Shown here piece by piece: positions 33,458-43,917 of a DNA stretch of 64,000 nt (its first letter is position 1; each line of letters opens with the position of its first letter). The DNA lies in contig OV277871.1 of assembly GCA_922989275.2 (NCBI GenBank), positions 60,843,848-60,907,847 on the forward strand, in the 5' to 3' direction. The position numbers and the translations under genes are program-made. The stretch comes from Gari tellinella (lineage: Eukaryota; Mollusca; Bivalvia; Cardiida; Psammobiidae). A model generated the notes under the pieces. That model ran no database searches. It worked only from the letters and a program-made list of their open reading frames with translations, and was not told the origin of the DNA.

Positions 33458-33650
33458 TTTTTAAAAGTAACCGCAATCACATTTGCTGTAAACGTAATCA
33501 AAAGTAATTGAAAGTAAAGAATGCACTTTTAAAAAGTTTTACTGTCAACCTGCTTTAAGTGGTCAACTAGCTTTTATACAGTACTAGAAAAAGGCTATGA
33601 AGTAAAGGGTTTCAGCAAAATGAAAATAAAGCAGAAATCTCTTTAGGTTG
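33458..33650 (+). mobile_element. piggyBac-like MITE fragment
   Basis: Hairpin-like AAAGTAAAGAATGCAC...CAACCTGCTTTAAGTGG and right-end-like GCTATGAAGTAAAGGG between 33500 and 33612. Both termini are eroded. Confidence 0.5.
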
Positions 33651-33830
33651 TAACCCATTACCCCATAAATACGCCTTTAATTTATTCCTCCACCGAAGAA
33701 AATAGTTCCAATTTATAGAGTGTGTGTCATAAGAATTAATTTCTATACTCAAGCAGATAATAGCTTAAAGGAGGCTGAAAGTAGTCGCCTATCTTCATTA
33801 CTAGAAAGAGGCTATGGGGTAATGGGTTAA
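33651..33830 (+). mobile_element. piggyBac-like MITE, hairpin deleted
   Basis: Textbook ends TAACCCATTACCCCATAAA and TATGGGGTAATGGGTTAA. Most of the hairpin is deleted between CTTAAAGGAGGCTGAAAGTA and the right flank, giving 180 bp. A useful internal-deletion variant of the family. Confidence 0.85.
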
Positions 33831-34519
33831 AGAGCATTTTTGCTTTACTTTCACCCGACTTATAGAGGATATAGGTAATGTTGCAGATATAGCTAATGGG
33901 GAAAGGGTTTCAGGTGGCAGGAAAACTATCTATATAGGAACATTCCAGTGTCAGTTCTGTGTGTTGGATATCCAGTTCCAGAACTTTGATGTAGTTTTTG
34001 CCCTGCTTGGAAGATATGCAGGGTGTAGGCTTATCAGTTCCATCTACATTGCTGATTTCTCCATGATAATTTATATAGCCATTCGATAAACCGTCTGAAA
34101 AAACCCAACATTGTCTGCTGTCAAAATGTTGTTTTTCTGAAATTCTGGTTTTATCAATGTAATGTGTTTATTTTCATTGTAGATAAATGCATGATCCTTT
34201 CAAGAAAAAAAAATTATGCTAATCCAATAGTGGTTGTTTATACTCTACACCTAACCAGGATCCGATGATAAAGTCTAACCATTCACCTACAAAACTATTT
34301 AAGATACAGACGTGAAGACGTTATACTTTCCCAATAAATGCATTTGTGATACAACAATTATTTCAACTGCAAACAGTTTAGAGCCTGATCAGAAACCGGG
34401 TAACACTGCTTCTGATCAGGTTCCAAACTGTTTGTTAATCTGATTAAAATAAATAATAAATGTTTCCATAAAGCTGTCATTTGTGTTTACTTTAGTTTTG
34501 TTTTAAAGTGAAAGAACTA
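33831..34519. other. unassigned, one hairpin
   Basis: A GCAAACAG-type hairpin at about 34375-34437 (AACAGTTTAGAGCCTGATCA to GATCAGGTTCCAAACTGTT), with TTGTGATACAACAATTATTT before it as in the pogo-like copy at 35756. It is probably a decayed copy of that MITE. Otherwise nothing seen. Confidence 0.5.
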
Positions 34520-34709
34520 CAGTAATACCTCTCTATTACAACCACTAAAACAAAGGCTGATAGGTTGTATAAAAGACAGGTGACAGTTTAAAGCAAGGGG
34601 ACAGTAAAATAGAAAGCTTTCTGTTTTACTGCCACCTTGCTTTAAGAATCACTTATCGTAAGTTCCTAATAATGAACACAGTTAAGTGGTTGTAATGGTC
34701 ACTTTACTG
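34520..34709. mobile_element. pogo/Tigger-like MITE with hairpin core
   Basis: CAGTAATACCTCTCTATTAC at the left and its approximate complement ending ACTG at the right, with TA on both sides (34518-34519, 34710-34711). Hairpin arms at about 34588-34652. Sister of 1152-1357. Confidence 0.85.
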
Positions 34710-34829
34710 TAATGTCATCTCCACTGTATGTTTAGGCTGTCTTCTCTATCAGCACCTGCTATCATCTGCTGGAAATGCCATCTGCTAGAACTCTGAACTT
34801 GGTTTGCCTTCTTAGTTATTACAAAAACA

Positions 34830-35016
34830 GGGGTCTTTAGCCACATTCTGCTTTCTTTTCAACCTGCTTTTGAAGCAACAATCTGCTAGTGTACAGAAAA
34901 TGTTTCTAATGGCGCATAAAGTGTATCGTCCGGACAGTATAAAGTAGGACCATTTTCTTCCATATAAAAATAAATTAAAGGCGTGAAAAGGCGTATATGA
35001 TGGAGTAAGGGGTTAA
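34830..35016 (-). mobile_element. piggyBac-like MITE, inverted, partial
   Basis: Minus-strand left end TTAACCCCTTACTCCATCAT starting at 35016. The family block with AAGAAAATGGTCCTACTTTA follows, then a single hairpin arm. The right end is missing. Confidence 0.7.
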
Positions 35017-35361
35017 TACCATCAATGGGTCTTCTTCATAGGCTGTAAATATGGGATAATAGTGTTCAGGATATACAAGGCTCAAGCCTTAAACCATTCT
35101 CTTGTTGAATAAGTTCTTTTGATTTATAAATGTACATTAAAAGCCTTCGATTATGATGACAAAATAATGTTTGAGTTTTCATTGTTTAATGTTAGGTGAC
35201 AGCTTTAAGCCGGTTACCCGAAAAACCGAAAACAGCCTGTTTTCGCGAAAACAAAATGAGGTTACGAAAACAGCGTAGAAAAAAGGTTTTATGTACTGAA
35301 AACGTATTTAAAAGGATATATTTCAATTTAAGGTCTTAGATGGGTAATGCTTGACTGCGCA

Positions 35362-35460
35362 CAGGGGCCCCGACACGATTGCTATTTTTAGAGAAAAACA
35401 TCGCTAGAAGGTATATACTTCTGACGGTTTTTTCTCAAAAAGCAATCGTGTCGGGCCCTG
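35362..35460. repeat. inverted repeat, GGGCCCCGACACGATTGC arms
   Basis: Arms of about 40 bp: GGGGCCCCGACACGATTGCT and, at the far side, AGCAATCGTGTCGGGCCC. The loop is AT-rich. It could be a small foldback element; no flanking duplication was identified. Confidence 0.6.
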
Positions 35461-35755
35461 AGAGAAATCGAGCCCTGAATGGAAAAGTTTGCAAATCGAC
35501 GAGTGGCCTGTGCGGAAATAAAAGAAAAACATGTTTTAGTGGATCATAACTATTGTGCGGGCGGTAAAATTGTTGAGTCTGCCAATGAAGAGCTAGATTT
35601 GCCAGGATCTGCGAGACATGCGCCCATAAATGATGAGTGATGCATGATTAGATGACATGATAATGAATACAGGAAGATGATTTCGGCTTATCTCATTTGT
35701 TCCAAAGCAGCCTGTTTGGATTAAAACCACCAATCCGCCTTCCTTTTAGCTCTTA

Positions 35756-35992
35756 CAGTGGAGAAAACGCTGTTCTTTCCCAGTAAACTTTTTTACGCTA
35801 AAAGTACTATTTCCAGTGCAAACTGTTTGGAGCCTGATCAGACGCCGGTTAAACCCGGCGTCTGATCAGGCTCCTAACTGTTTGCCACTCAGATAATAAT
35901 GAAAAGTCAGAATTGTCAAAAAATTGTCCTTATCTGCATTTTAGTGTTTTACGTTTGCGTGTAAACAGGAAAGAATAACGTTTTCTCCACTG
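35756..35992. mobile_element. pogo-like MITE with GCAAACAG hairpin core
   Basis: Ends CAGTGGAGAAAACGCTGTTC and complement GAATAACGTTTTCTCCACTG, flanked by TA. The core hairpin at about 35820-35890 has arms GGAGCCTGATCAGACGCCGG and complement. 237 bp. Decayed relatives lie at 48526-48758 and near 34375. Confidence 0.85.
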
Positions 35993-36148
35993 TAGCAGAG
36001 GGGATCATCTCGGTCTAATTAACAGAAAACATTCCCTATGACAAATAAGCCCTAGAACCACAACAAAGGTAGAGGAACAGACTGCCTATTAAATACAGGT
36101 CTGACTGTAAATCAAACCTGTGGTACATGCTAAACATGTTTTCCTAAA

Positions 36149-36312
36149 TCAACCCTTTACTCCATTGATACTCATGTTAACACATTTAATTTATTCCTTC
36201 ACTCTTGAAAGTAAATAGTTTAATTTTATACAGTCATGAATATGCATATTAAAAATTCTGTATCTAAGCAGACTGTACATAGTTTAAGCAGACTGGAAGT
36301 AAAGCAGAATAT
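36149..36312 (+). mobile_element. piggyBac-like MITE, left half
   Basis: TCAACCCTTTACTCCATTGA start and the conserved TTTATTCCTTCACTC and TTTATACAGTCATGAATATG blocks, ending within the first hairpin arm at TAAAGCAGAATATTTAC. Confidence 0.7.
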
Positions 36313-36604
36313 TTACAATCGCCCCATTCAATTCCATTGACAAAAAGTGTGTTCATTTCATATAAACACCAATTTTCGAGAGGGCGGGACTTGTGGAAAA
36401 GTTTCGAAGGGGAGGCGGGGCATATGCAGTTTTCATTCGCGAATTAATATTTGGAACTTGGGGCAGCAAACATTTGGCGGATTTTTTCAAAATTTGTTCT
36501 CAACCGATCTATGCCTTCCTACTAGTGGAAACCATGATTCCCAACTAATATTCTTCTTTATAGATGAGATTAATTGCAAGAAAATTGACATTATATAATT
36601 ATTT

Positions 36605-36727
36605 GATGGCAGTTTGCGTGACATTCAAATTGTCAACCCGAGAAACAGCATGTCACCCGAGGCGTAGCCGAGGGTGACATTCTTGTTTTCGAGGGTTGAC
36701 AATTTGAATGTCACGCAAACTGACATC
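36605..36727. mobile_element. foldback MITE
   Basis: About 35-bp arms starting GATGGCAGTTTGCGTGACAT with the complement ending GTCACGCAAACTGACATC. An inner hairpin TGTCACCCGAGG...CCGAGGGTGACA lies between them. 123 bp in total, one mismatch per arm pair near the ends. Confidence 0.8.
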
Positions 36728-37389
36728 TAATATTTATTTTATTACACCGAGCTTATCAACCCTGGCTTTGGAATCGTTTTATTCGTCTTTTATAAAATGT
36801 GTTGTGAATACAAATTTAGCGCGGACATGTACATAACGCGGGAAATGACGTCGCCGTCTTACGACGTCACATTGTTTATAATTATATTACAAGAAACAAA
36901 GAAGAACGTTATGATAAGTAAATTGAAGAAACAGCGTCTTTACATTGTCTAGGTGGCAAATATCCTCTTCCAAAATGGTGGCAAATCGTTAAGGAATAGA
37001 CAAAAGGAAGCAACTTGTTACCCCAGTTGCTGGGACACCCGCAGCAGATGACAAATCAAATCAGGATTAAGTAAATAAGTAAATAAGAACGAATGATAAA
37101 ATAGTAAGACAATTTCTCGTTAAAAGTGCTCACCAAATAGACCCTTTTCTTAAAGCATGGACATAAACATTATGTACAGTGCGATTGTACATACATTACG
37201 GTAGATCTAGTTACTAGTTAAAAATATTCTATAGTCATTTCTAAAATAGACAATTGTCCGCTTGGCAAACTGGAATTCACAAACTTTTGAACAAGCAAGG
37301 GATCCGATTATTATAAGATTTGCTGCGGGTTACTTGGCGTCTGATCTTGGTCAAATATCCATATGCTTTACTAACCAGTGCGCATATGT
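36728..37389. other. unassigned, no gene recognised
   Basis: Contains GACGTC palindromes (GACGTCGCCGTCTTACGACG at about 36847). No ORF or repeat of the main families. Confidence 0.4.
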
Positions 37390-37643
37390 TTAGCTCACCT
37401 GAGCCAAAGGCTCAGGATGAGCTATTGTGATACCATTCCGTCCGTCGTCCGGTGTCTGGCGTCCGTCGTACGTCCACATTTTCAAACAACATCTTCTCAG
37501 AAACCACTGACCTGATTTCAACCAAACTTTGACAGAAGCATCAGTGGCAAGGGGGAATGAATTATTGTTTAAAGTTTTTGGCTAGAGTTATTCCCCTTGC
37601 TGTGGGACCAGATTTTCTAACATGACCGTATAGACAACTTTTA
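37390..37643 (+). mobile_element. HINE-like family G, 5' end only
   Basis: Hairpin CTGAGCCAAAGGCTCAGG, GATACCATTCCGTCC, microsatellite and the ACCACTGACCTGATTTCAAC block, truncated at about 37643 after ATAGACAACTTTTAA. GGGACTCGCAACCGGAT follows, the complement of the ATCCGGTTGCGAGCCTC seen at 19290 and 40648. Confidence 0.7.
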
Positions 37644-37975
37644 AAGGGACTCGCAACCGGATGGTGTTCGTGTCAAAATAAAATAAAATACTCAAATAAA
37701 AGCAAATTTGTGGCATTATTTGGCTTTTGACATTAAAAAAAAATGATCAGTCCAAAAAACGTCGCAAGAATCGTCACCGAATCTGAGTTTTTTAGATATT
37801 TTCCATCGTTTTTCCATAGCGTTAGCTAACGGTATAGTTGTTGTTGTTGCTTCTCTACACGGGGTCAGACATAGACCCGAGCCGAATAATGTTCTATTAA
37901 TAGCTATCATTGAAGTACGTTAATTCGCTATCATATATATAGAGAGCGTCCGTAGTCCGTAGTTTTTAGCTCACC
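37644..37975. other. unassigned, no gene recognised
   Basis: About 330 bp. A 64-codon minus-strand ORF at 37716-37910 has no recognised motif. Confidence 0.35.
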
Positions 37976-39384
37976 TGAGCACAAAGTGCTCAAGGTGAGC
38001 TTTTGTGGTCAGTCAATGTCCGTCGTCGTGCGTTGTGCGTCATGCGTCAACAATTTCTTCAAACATCTTCTTCTCCAAAACCACTTGCCTGATTGCAACC
38101 AAACTTCACAGGAATGTTCCTTGGGTCAAGGTCTCTCAAAGTTGTTCAAAGAATTTGAAACCATGCTGAACTCTGGTTGCTATGGCAACCAATGTGAAAA
38201 AATAAGGAAATCTTGAAAAATCTTCTTGTCACAAACCACAAGAGCCAGAGCTTAGATATTTGGCACATGTCATTACCTATAGGTCCTCTATCAAAGTTGT
38301 TCAAATTTTGCCCCTGGGGTCAAAATTGGCCCCGCCCCGGGGGTCAACGTTTTACATAGAGTTATATAGTGAAATGTTCAAAATCTTTTTCTCTGAAACC
38401 AATATGTCCAGAGCTTTGATATTTAGCATGGTATTACTTCTAGAGGTATTTGACTTATATTGTTGAATTGGTTCCGGTCCGTTGCATACCTGGGTCACCG
38501 GAGCTAAAAATAGATTTTTTCAATGAAAACTTAAAAAATCTTCTTGTCTGAAACCATAGTACACTGAGCTTAGATATTTTGCACATAGCATCGTCTACAG
38601 ATCCTCTATCAAAGTTGTTCAAATTTTGTCCCTGGGGTCAAAATTGGCCCCGCCCCGGGGATCACAGTTTTACATAGAGTTATATAGTGAAATGTTCAAA
38701 CATCTTTTTCTCTGGAACCAATATGACCAGAGCTTTGATATTTGGCATGGTATAACTTCTAGAAGTCCTTCACACATATTGTTGAATTGGTTATGGTCTG
38801 TTGCATATCTGGGTCACCGGAGCTAAAAATAGATTTTTTCAATGAAAACTTCAAAAATCTTCTTTTCTGAAACCATAGTACACTGAGTTTAGATATTTTG
38901 TACATAGCATCGTCTTCAGGCCCTCTATCAAATTTGTGAAAAAAAATTTCCCTGGGGTCAAAATTGGCCCCGCCCCGGAGGTCACCGTTTTACGTAGAGT
39001 TACATAGGGAAATGTTCAAACATCTTTTACTCAGTGGCCAGAGCTTTGATATTTTGCATGATGTAACTTTAAGAGGTCCTTCACATATATGGATGAATTC
39101 AGGTTCTGGTCTGTTGCATATCTGGGTCACCAGAGCTAAAAATAGATTTTTTCAATGAAAACTTAAAATCTTCTTGTCTGAAACCATAGTACACTGAGTT
39201 TAGATATTTTGCACATATCATCGTTTACAGGCCCTCTATCTTAGTTGTTCAAAATTTGCCCCTGGGGTCAAAATTGGCCCGCCCTGGGGGTCACCTTTAT
39301 CAAATCTTCTTTTCTGAAATCACGTGACCCATCCTAGTGTCACCATGGTCAGGTGAGCAATCAAGGGCCATTCTGGCCCTCTTG
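37976..39384 (+). mobile_element. HINE-like family H, complete
   Basis: 5' hairpin CTGAGCACAAAGTGCTCAAGG, GTCGTCGTGCGTTGTGCGTC microsatellite, a palindromic GGTTGCTATGGCAACC at 38175-38190, and about three and a half double units of 320 bp (GGCCCCGCCCCGGGGG at about 38330, 38650 and 38968). The end is CAGGTGAGC, GGCCATTCTGGCC, TCTTG. Confidence 0.85.
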
Positions 39385-39399
39385 TTCAATTTTGTCTCT

Positions 39400-39435
39400 G
39401 CATGGATGGTCACAGGTTCGAATCCCACCAGAGCC
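39400..39435 (+). other. tRNA-like B-box remnant
   Basis: GGTTCGAATCCC preceded by GGATGGTCACA and followed by ACCAGAGCC resembles the 3' half of a tRNA or SINE head. The expected A-box half is not upstream, where a HINE ends at 39384. Confidence 0.35.
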
Positions 39436-39537
39436 TCTTCTTTTTTTGGAAATGCATTTTTTAACAGAATTTATTATCCTAAACTAAATTTTACCCATTT
39501 ATATAAGCATTTGACATATATTTACAAATTACTATTT

Positions 39538-40636
39538 TTAGCTCACCTGAGCCAAAGGCTCAAGGTGAGCTATTGGGATGGCCCTGTGTCCGGCCTCCGT
39601 CGTCGTGCGTTGTCCGTCGTCCGTCGTCGTTAACAATTGCTTCAAATGACATCTCCTCCTATACCGCTTGACAGAATTCAACCAAACTTTACAATAATGT
39701 TCCTTGGGTCAAGCTTTTTCAAATTTGTTCAAAGAATTAAAAACAATGCAGAACTCTGGTTGCCATGGCAACCAAAGTGAAAAAATAAGGAAATCTTAAA
39801 AAATCATCTTGTCAATAACTGCAAGGGCCAGAGCTTAGATATTTGGCACACAGCATCATCTACAGGTCCTCTATCAAGTTTGTTCAAATTATGCCCCTGG
39901 GGTCAAAATTGGCCCCGCCCCGGGGGTCACAGTCTTACATAGAGTTATATAGTGAAATTTTCAAATGTCTTCTTCTCTGAAACTAATATGGCCAGAGCCT
40001 TGATATTTTGCATGGTGACACTTCTAGATGTCCTATACCAAAATTGTTCAAATGTTTCTGGTTGGTTGCATAACTAGGTCACAGGAGCTAAAAATAGATT
40101 TTTTTTTCTATGAAACCTTAAAGAATCTTCTCCTCTGAAACTACAAGGGCCAGAGCTTAGATATTTGGCACATAGCATCGCCTACAGGTCCTCTAGCAAG
40201 TTTGTTCAAATTATGCCCCTGGGGTCAAAATTGGCCCCGCCCCAGGGGTCACAGTTTTACATAGAGTTATATAGTGAAATTTTCAAAACGTCTTCTTCTC
40301 TGAAACTAATATGGCCAGAGCCTTGATATTCAGCATGGTTACACTTCTAGATATCCTTTACCTATTTTGTTCAACTGGTTTCAGTCTATTGCATATGTAG
40401 GTCACAGGAGCTAAAAATAGATTTTTTTTCAATGGAAACTCACAAAAATCTTCTTGTCTAAAATCCTACTATCCTGATCTTAGATATTTGGCACATAGCA
40501 TCATCTACAGGTCCTCTTACAAGATTGTTCAAATTATGCCCCTCGGGTAAAAAAACAAAACCTTCCTGGACATAAATAATGATCTCCATTTTGTCAGTTA
40601 TTCTCAGGTGAGCGAAAATGCCCCATGGGGCTCTTG
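39538..40636 (+). mobile_element. HINE-like family F, complete
   Basis: 5' hairpin CTGAGCCAAAGGCTCAAGG, TTGGGATGGCCCTGTGTCC, microsatellite, and GGTTGCCATGGCAACC at 39758-39773. Alternating half-units make a 320-bp period. The end is TCCTGGACATAAATAATG, CTCAGGTGAGCG, GCCCCATGGGGC, TCTTG. Confidence 0.85.
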
Positions 40637-41669
40637 TTAATGCTGGATCCGGTTGCGAGCCTCTTTAATGCATAAGAAAATCTTAAAAAATCTTCTTTTC
40701 AGAAACCCAAAGGCCCTGACCTTTGATATTTAGTATGTATCATTACCTAATGATCTTCAAGCAAGATTGTTCAAATTTTGACCCTGGGGCCTTTTGGCCC
40801 CGCCCTGGGGCTTATCAGTATTTCTTAGGAAAACCTTTAAAAATCTTCTTCTCTGAAACTGTATGGCCTAGATCATTAATATTTGACATGTAGCTTTGTC
40901 TTATAGTCCTCTACCACGATTGTTCAAATTATGACCCCCGGGTCAAAATTGGCCCCGCCCCGGGGCTTATCAGTTTTACATAGACTTATATAGGAAAACC
41001 TTTAAAAATCTTCTTCTCTGAAACTGTAAGACCAAAATCTTTAATATTTGGCACATAGCTTTGCCTTGTGGTCCTCTACCAAGATTGTTCAAATTGTGAC
41101 CCCCGGGCTAAAAATGGCCCCGCCCTTGGGCTTATTAGTTTTTCATAGGAAAACCTTAAAAAATCTTCTTCTCTGAAACCGTAAGGCCCAGATCATTTAT
41201 ATTTGACATGTAGCTTTGCCCTATGGTCCCCTACCAAGATTGTTCAAATTATGACCCCTGGATCAAATTTGGCCCCGCCCTGGGACTTCTCAGTTTTACA
41301 AAGACTTATATAAGAAAACCTTTAAAAATCTTCTTCTCTAAAACTGTAAGGCCCAGATCTTTAATATTTGACATACGCCTAGCTTTACTATGTGGTTCTC
41401 TACCAGGTGTGTTCAAATTATGACCTCCGGACTAAAATTGGCCCCGCCCTGGGCTTGTCAGGTTTTTTTTTTACGAGAAAACCTTTAAAAATCTTCTTCT
41501 CATAAACCGTAAGGCCCAGATCATTAATATCTGAGATGTATCTTCGCATTGTGGTCCTCTACCCAGACCAAATTATGACACCTTGGTCATAGCTATATCA
41601 AAATGTTGTCTTGCCAAGTCAGCTTCTAATGTTCTCAGGTGAGCGAAATGTGGCCCTCTGGGCCTCTTG
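40637..41669 (+). mobile_element. HINE-like family G, 3' part, in fixed composite with F
   Basis: Begins TTAATGCTGGATCCGGTTGC directly after the F end, the same junction as at 19281. Six G units of about 160 bp run to CTCAGGTGAGCG, GGCCCTCTGGGCC and TCTTG. The repeated junction shows the pair moved or was duplicated as a unit. Confidence 0.8.
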
Positions 41670-42290
41670 TTTCATTTTGAAAAGACAACAAAATAAGCAG
41701 ACGGTTTTTCGACACTTTATTAAACTAGTTACGCATTTGTACATCTAATAGGTCTAGGGCAAAACCGACAGCGATAATGATCTATAATTTGGGTTATCTC
41801 CATGCCCGACTGACAAACAATCAAGGTGACAGCCGGCGGCGGAGATCAAAGGCGGTCGGATAATGGGGTGCGAAACACGTTATATGTTAATGCAGGGACC
41901 AGCAAACTGTGTCGGATACCAGGAAACGCAAGATTCCGGATAATAGAATCTTAATGCATATAGAAATAAGAAGGGAAATGTTTGGGACTGGAGAACGGCG
42001 TCGGATATAACACGATTACGGATAATACAGTTGTCGGATAATGCAGTTTATACTGTAATAGTTCTAAATTTATGTATGAGAATGGCTAACAAGCAATGAT
42101 TTAGAAATGTCTATTGAAAGCATCCAGGTGTTGGTAACTGAAACTGCAGCATTGAAAGATATTTTTACAGTTCTTTTCTACAAATAGACTGGCTCAGCAT
42201 GCAGCCGGTGGCAAACAGGTAATTACTATAGCAGTAGACTGTCTGAGTTTGAATCCAAGTACACAGGTAAATCTAATGGTGCACGAGAGA
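41670..42290. other. unassigned, possible pogo-like end
   Basis: GTCGGATAA motifs recur at about 41856, 41909 and 42029, and GTCGGATAATGCAGTTTATACTG at 42030-42055 is followed by TA. This resembles the right terminus of a Tigger-like element. No matching left end or ORF was found. Confidence 0.35.
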
Positions 42291-42548
42291 ACAAACCCTT
42301 TTCATCCTTTGGACTGTCAATAGTTTATGAGTATTAATGTACTGGAAAATGATAACCAGAAACATTGTTTGTCCACTCAATCAAGCACTCATTGAAGTAG
42401 CATGACAACCAGAGACAAGCAACTGCTCAATACAGGATAGAAATACAGCTTTTGGCAATATTGTTTACCTGAATTAAGCAATCACATGTATTAAACATGG
42501 CTCTTCTATTGAGTGGCCGTTTAATTTAAGATTGACTGTATTAATAGG
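42291..42548 (+). repeat. 258-bp direct repeat, 3' copy (putative target duplication)
   Basis: Runs from ACAAACCCTTTTCATCC to GACTGTATTAATAGG and is identical by eye to 45239-45496. It ends exactly where the retrotransposon's 3' tail begins (AACAGAACAG on the plus strand). Confidence 0.9.
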
Positions 42549-42976
42549 AACAGAACAGAATTTTATTCAACTTGTACACAATCAGGTACCTCGTTAAACA
42601 TCAAACAATCATACAATACAAACATACATACATGGTCACTGTAGTTTATGGTAATAAGTAGTATAGGTCTAATTTTGAAGTAATACAATTAAAGTAGAAA
42701 GTCATAGAGAGCACATAGAAAGCACTGTAGAAAGCACTGTACTGTAGAAAGCACTGTGCATCTTACTGTAATTTATGCACTTTCTCTATAAAGTATTTAA
42801 CAAAGTTAAGCTGTTAGTATTTCTAATCTTCCTTATTTAGGAGAATGAACTATGCAATTTTGCAAATAAATAAGACGATTAATTGATTTTTGTGGTTTTT
42901 AAAAAGATTTGATTCATATCATGTAACATAACACTGACATGGCAGACATACATAAACAAACATACAAACACTTGAT

Positions 42977-43531
42977 CTATAAGCCTGTGAGTAAATCTTT
43001 TCTCATATTATTGGCCTGTACTATGTATTTACTTAATTTTATCAGTACAGTATTGTTTTTTGACTTGAGCAATTCTGTAAATTTTTGCATACTAGGGTTG
43101 CTATAAAAATAGCGTTTAATGAATTTAAAGCGAAGATTTGTATATGCCGAACACTTCAAAATAAAATGAAATTCATCTTCCAAATCATTACTCTCACATA
43201 GTTGACATATTCTTTCATGTCGTTCCAAGCGATTTCGTCCATACCTTCCAAACTCAATACGTAGTTTATGTGCAGACACGCGCAAACGTGTTAAGGCAAA
43301 CCTTGAGGATTTATATTTTAAAGTGTTCAAATAATCTTCAAGGCAGAGATCTTCTTCAATATATACATATAAGTGACTTAATACAGTATTGTTTTCTAAA
43401 TCAGCGTGCCATTGTTGTGTAAAACAATCTTTAACTCTCTGTTTGAATACTGGTAGAAAACGTTTAAAATCAACTTGTTCTTGGAAGTCCCAGACGTCTG
43501 TGAAACCAAAGTCACTTAGTAAACCTTTCAC
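42977..43531 (-). pseudogene. retrotransposon ORF, C-terminal zinc-motif part
   Basis: The last 184 codons start KGLLSDFGFTDVWDFQ and end with a stop at 42977-42979. Residues around 105-131 contain CQLCESNDLEDEFHFILKC, a C-x2-C...H...C motif placed as in the C-terminal zinc knuckle of many LINE ORF2 proteins, thought to bind RNA or DNA. All four ligands are present. The segment is intact, so only the two frameshifts and the 5' truncation disable the element. Confidence 0.75.
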
Positions 43532-43917
43532 TTTCGAAGCCCAATTATAGTTGCCCCTTTCTTACATTTTATACGGACATCTTGATATATATATTTCAAA
43601 ATTATATTGCTAGTACTTAATAAATTGATCCAGTATTTAATTATTTGGACAAATCTGTTGACGTACAAAGGATATCTTCCCAACTCTCCGTATACCGCCG
43701 CATTACTTGTACTTTGTTTAACGCCCAGTATAGCCTTACAATATCTTAGTTGTACCCGCTCAATATCCTTGGGCTTTGAAAACCCCCAGACAGGGCTAGC
43801 ATAATTTAGAATAGATCCAGCAAAAAAATCAAATAATTGTAAAGCTATCAAAGGGCTAATTTCATATTTGTTAATATTACACAATAACGTACTAGCCGCT
43901 TTGTTAGCTTTACCCAC
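43528..43917 (-). pseudogene. retrotransposon ORF, middle part after first frameshift
   Basis: Continues the RT protein: GKANKAASTLL, then LFDFFAGSILNYASPVWG and an SNAAVYGELGRYPL stretch, a post-RT region conserved among LINE proteins of marine invertebrates. The frame is linked to the upstream ORF by a shift near 43920 and to the downstream ORF by a one-base change in a run (AAAGGGG on the minus strand, about 43548-43556). After that the proper reading gives NWASKVKGLL in the next frame. Confidence 0.75.
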
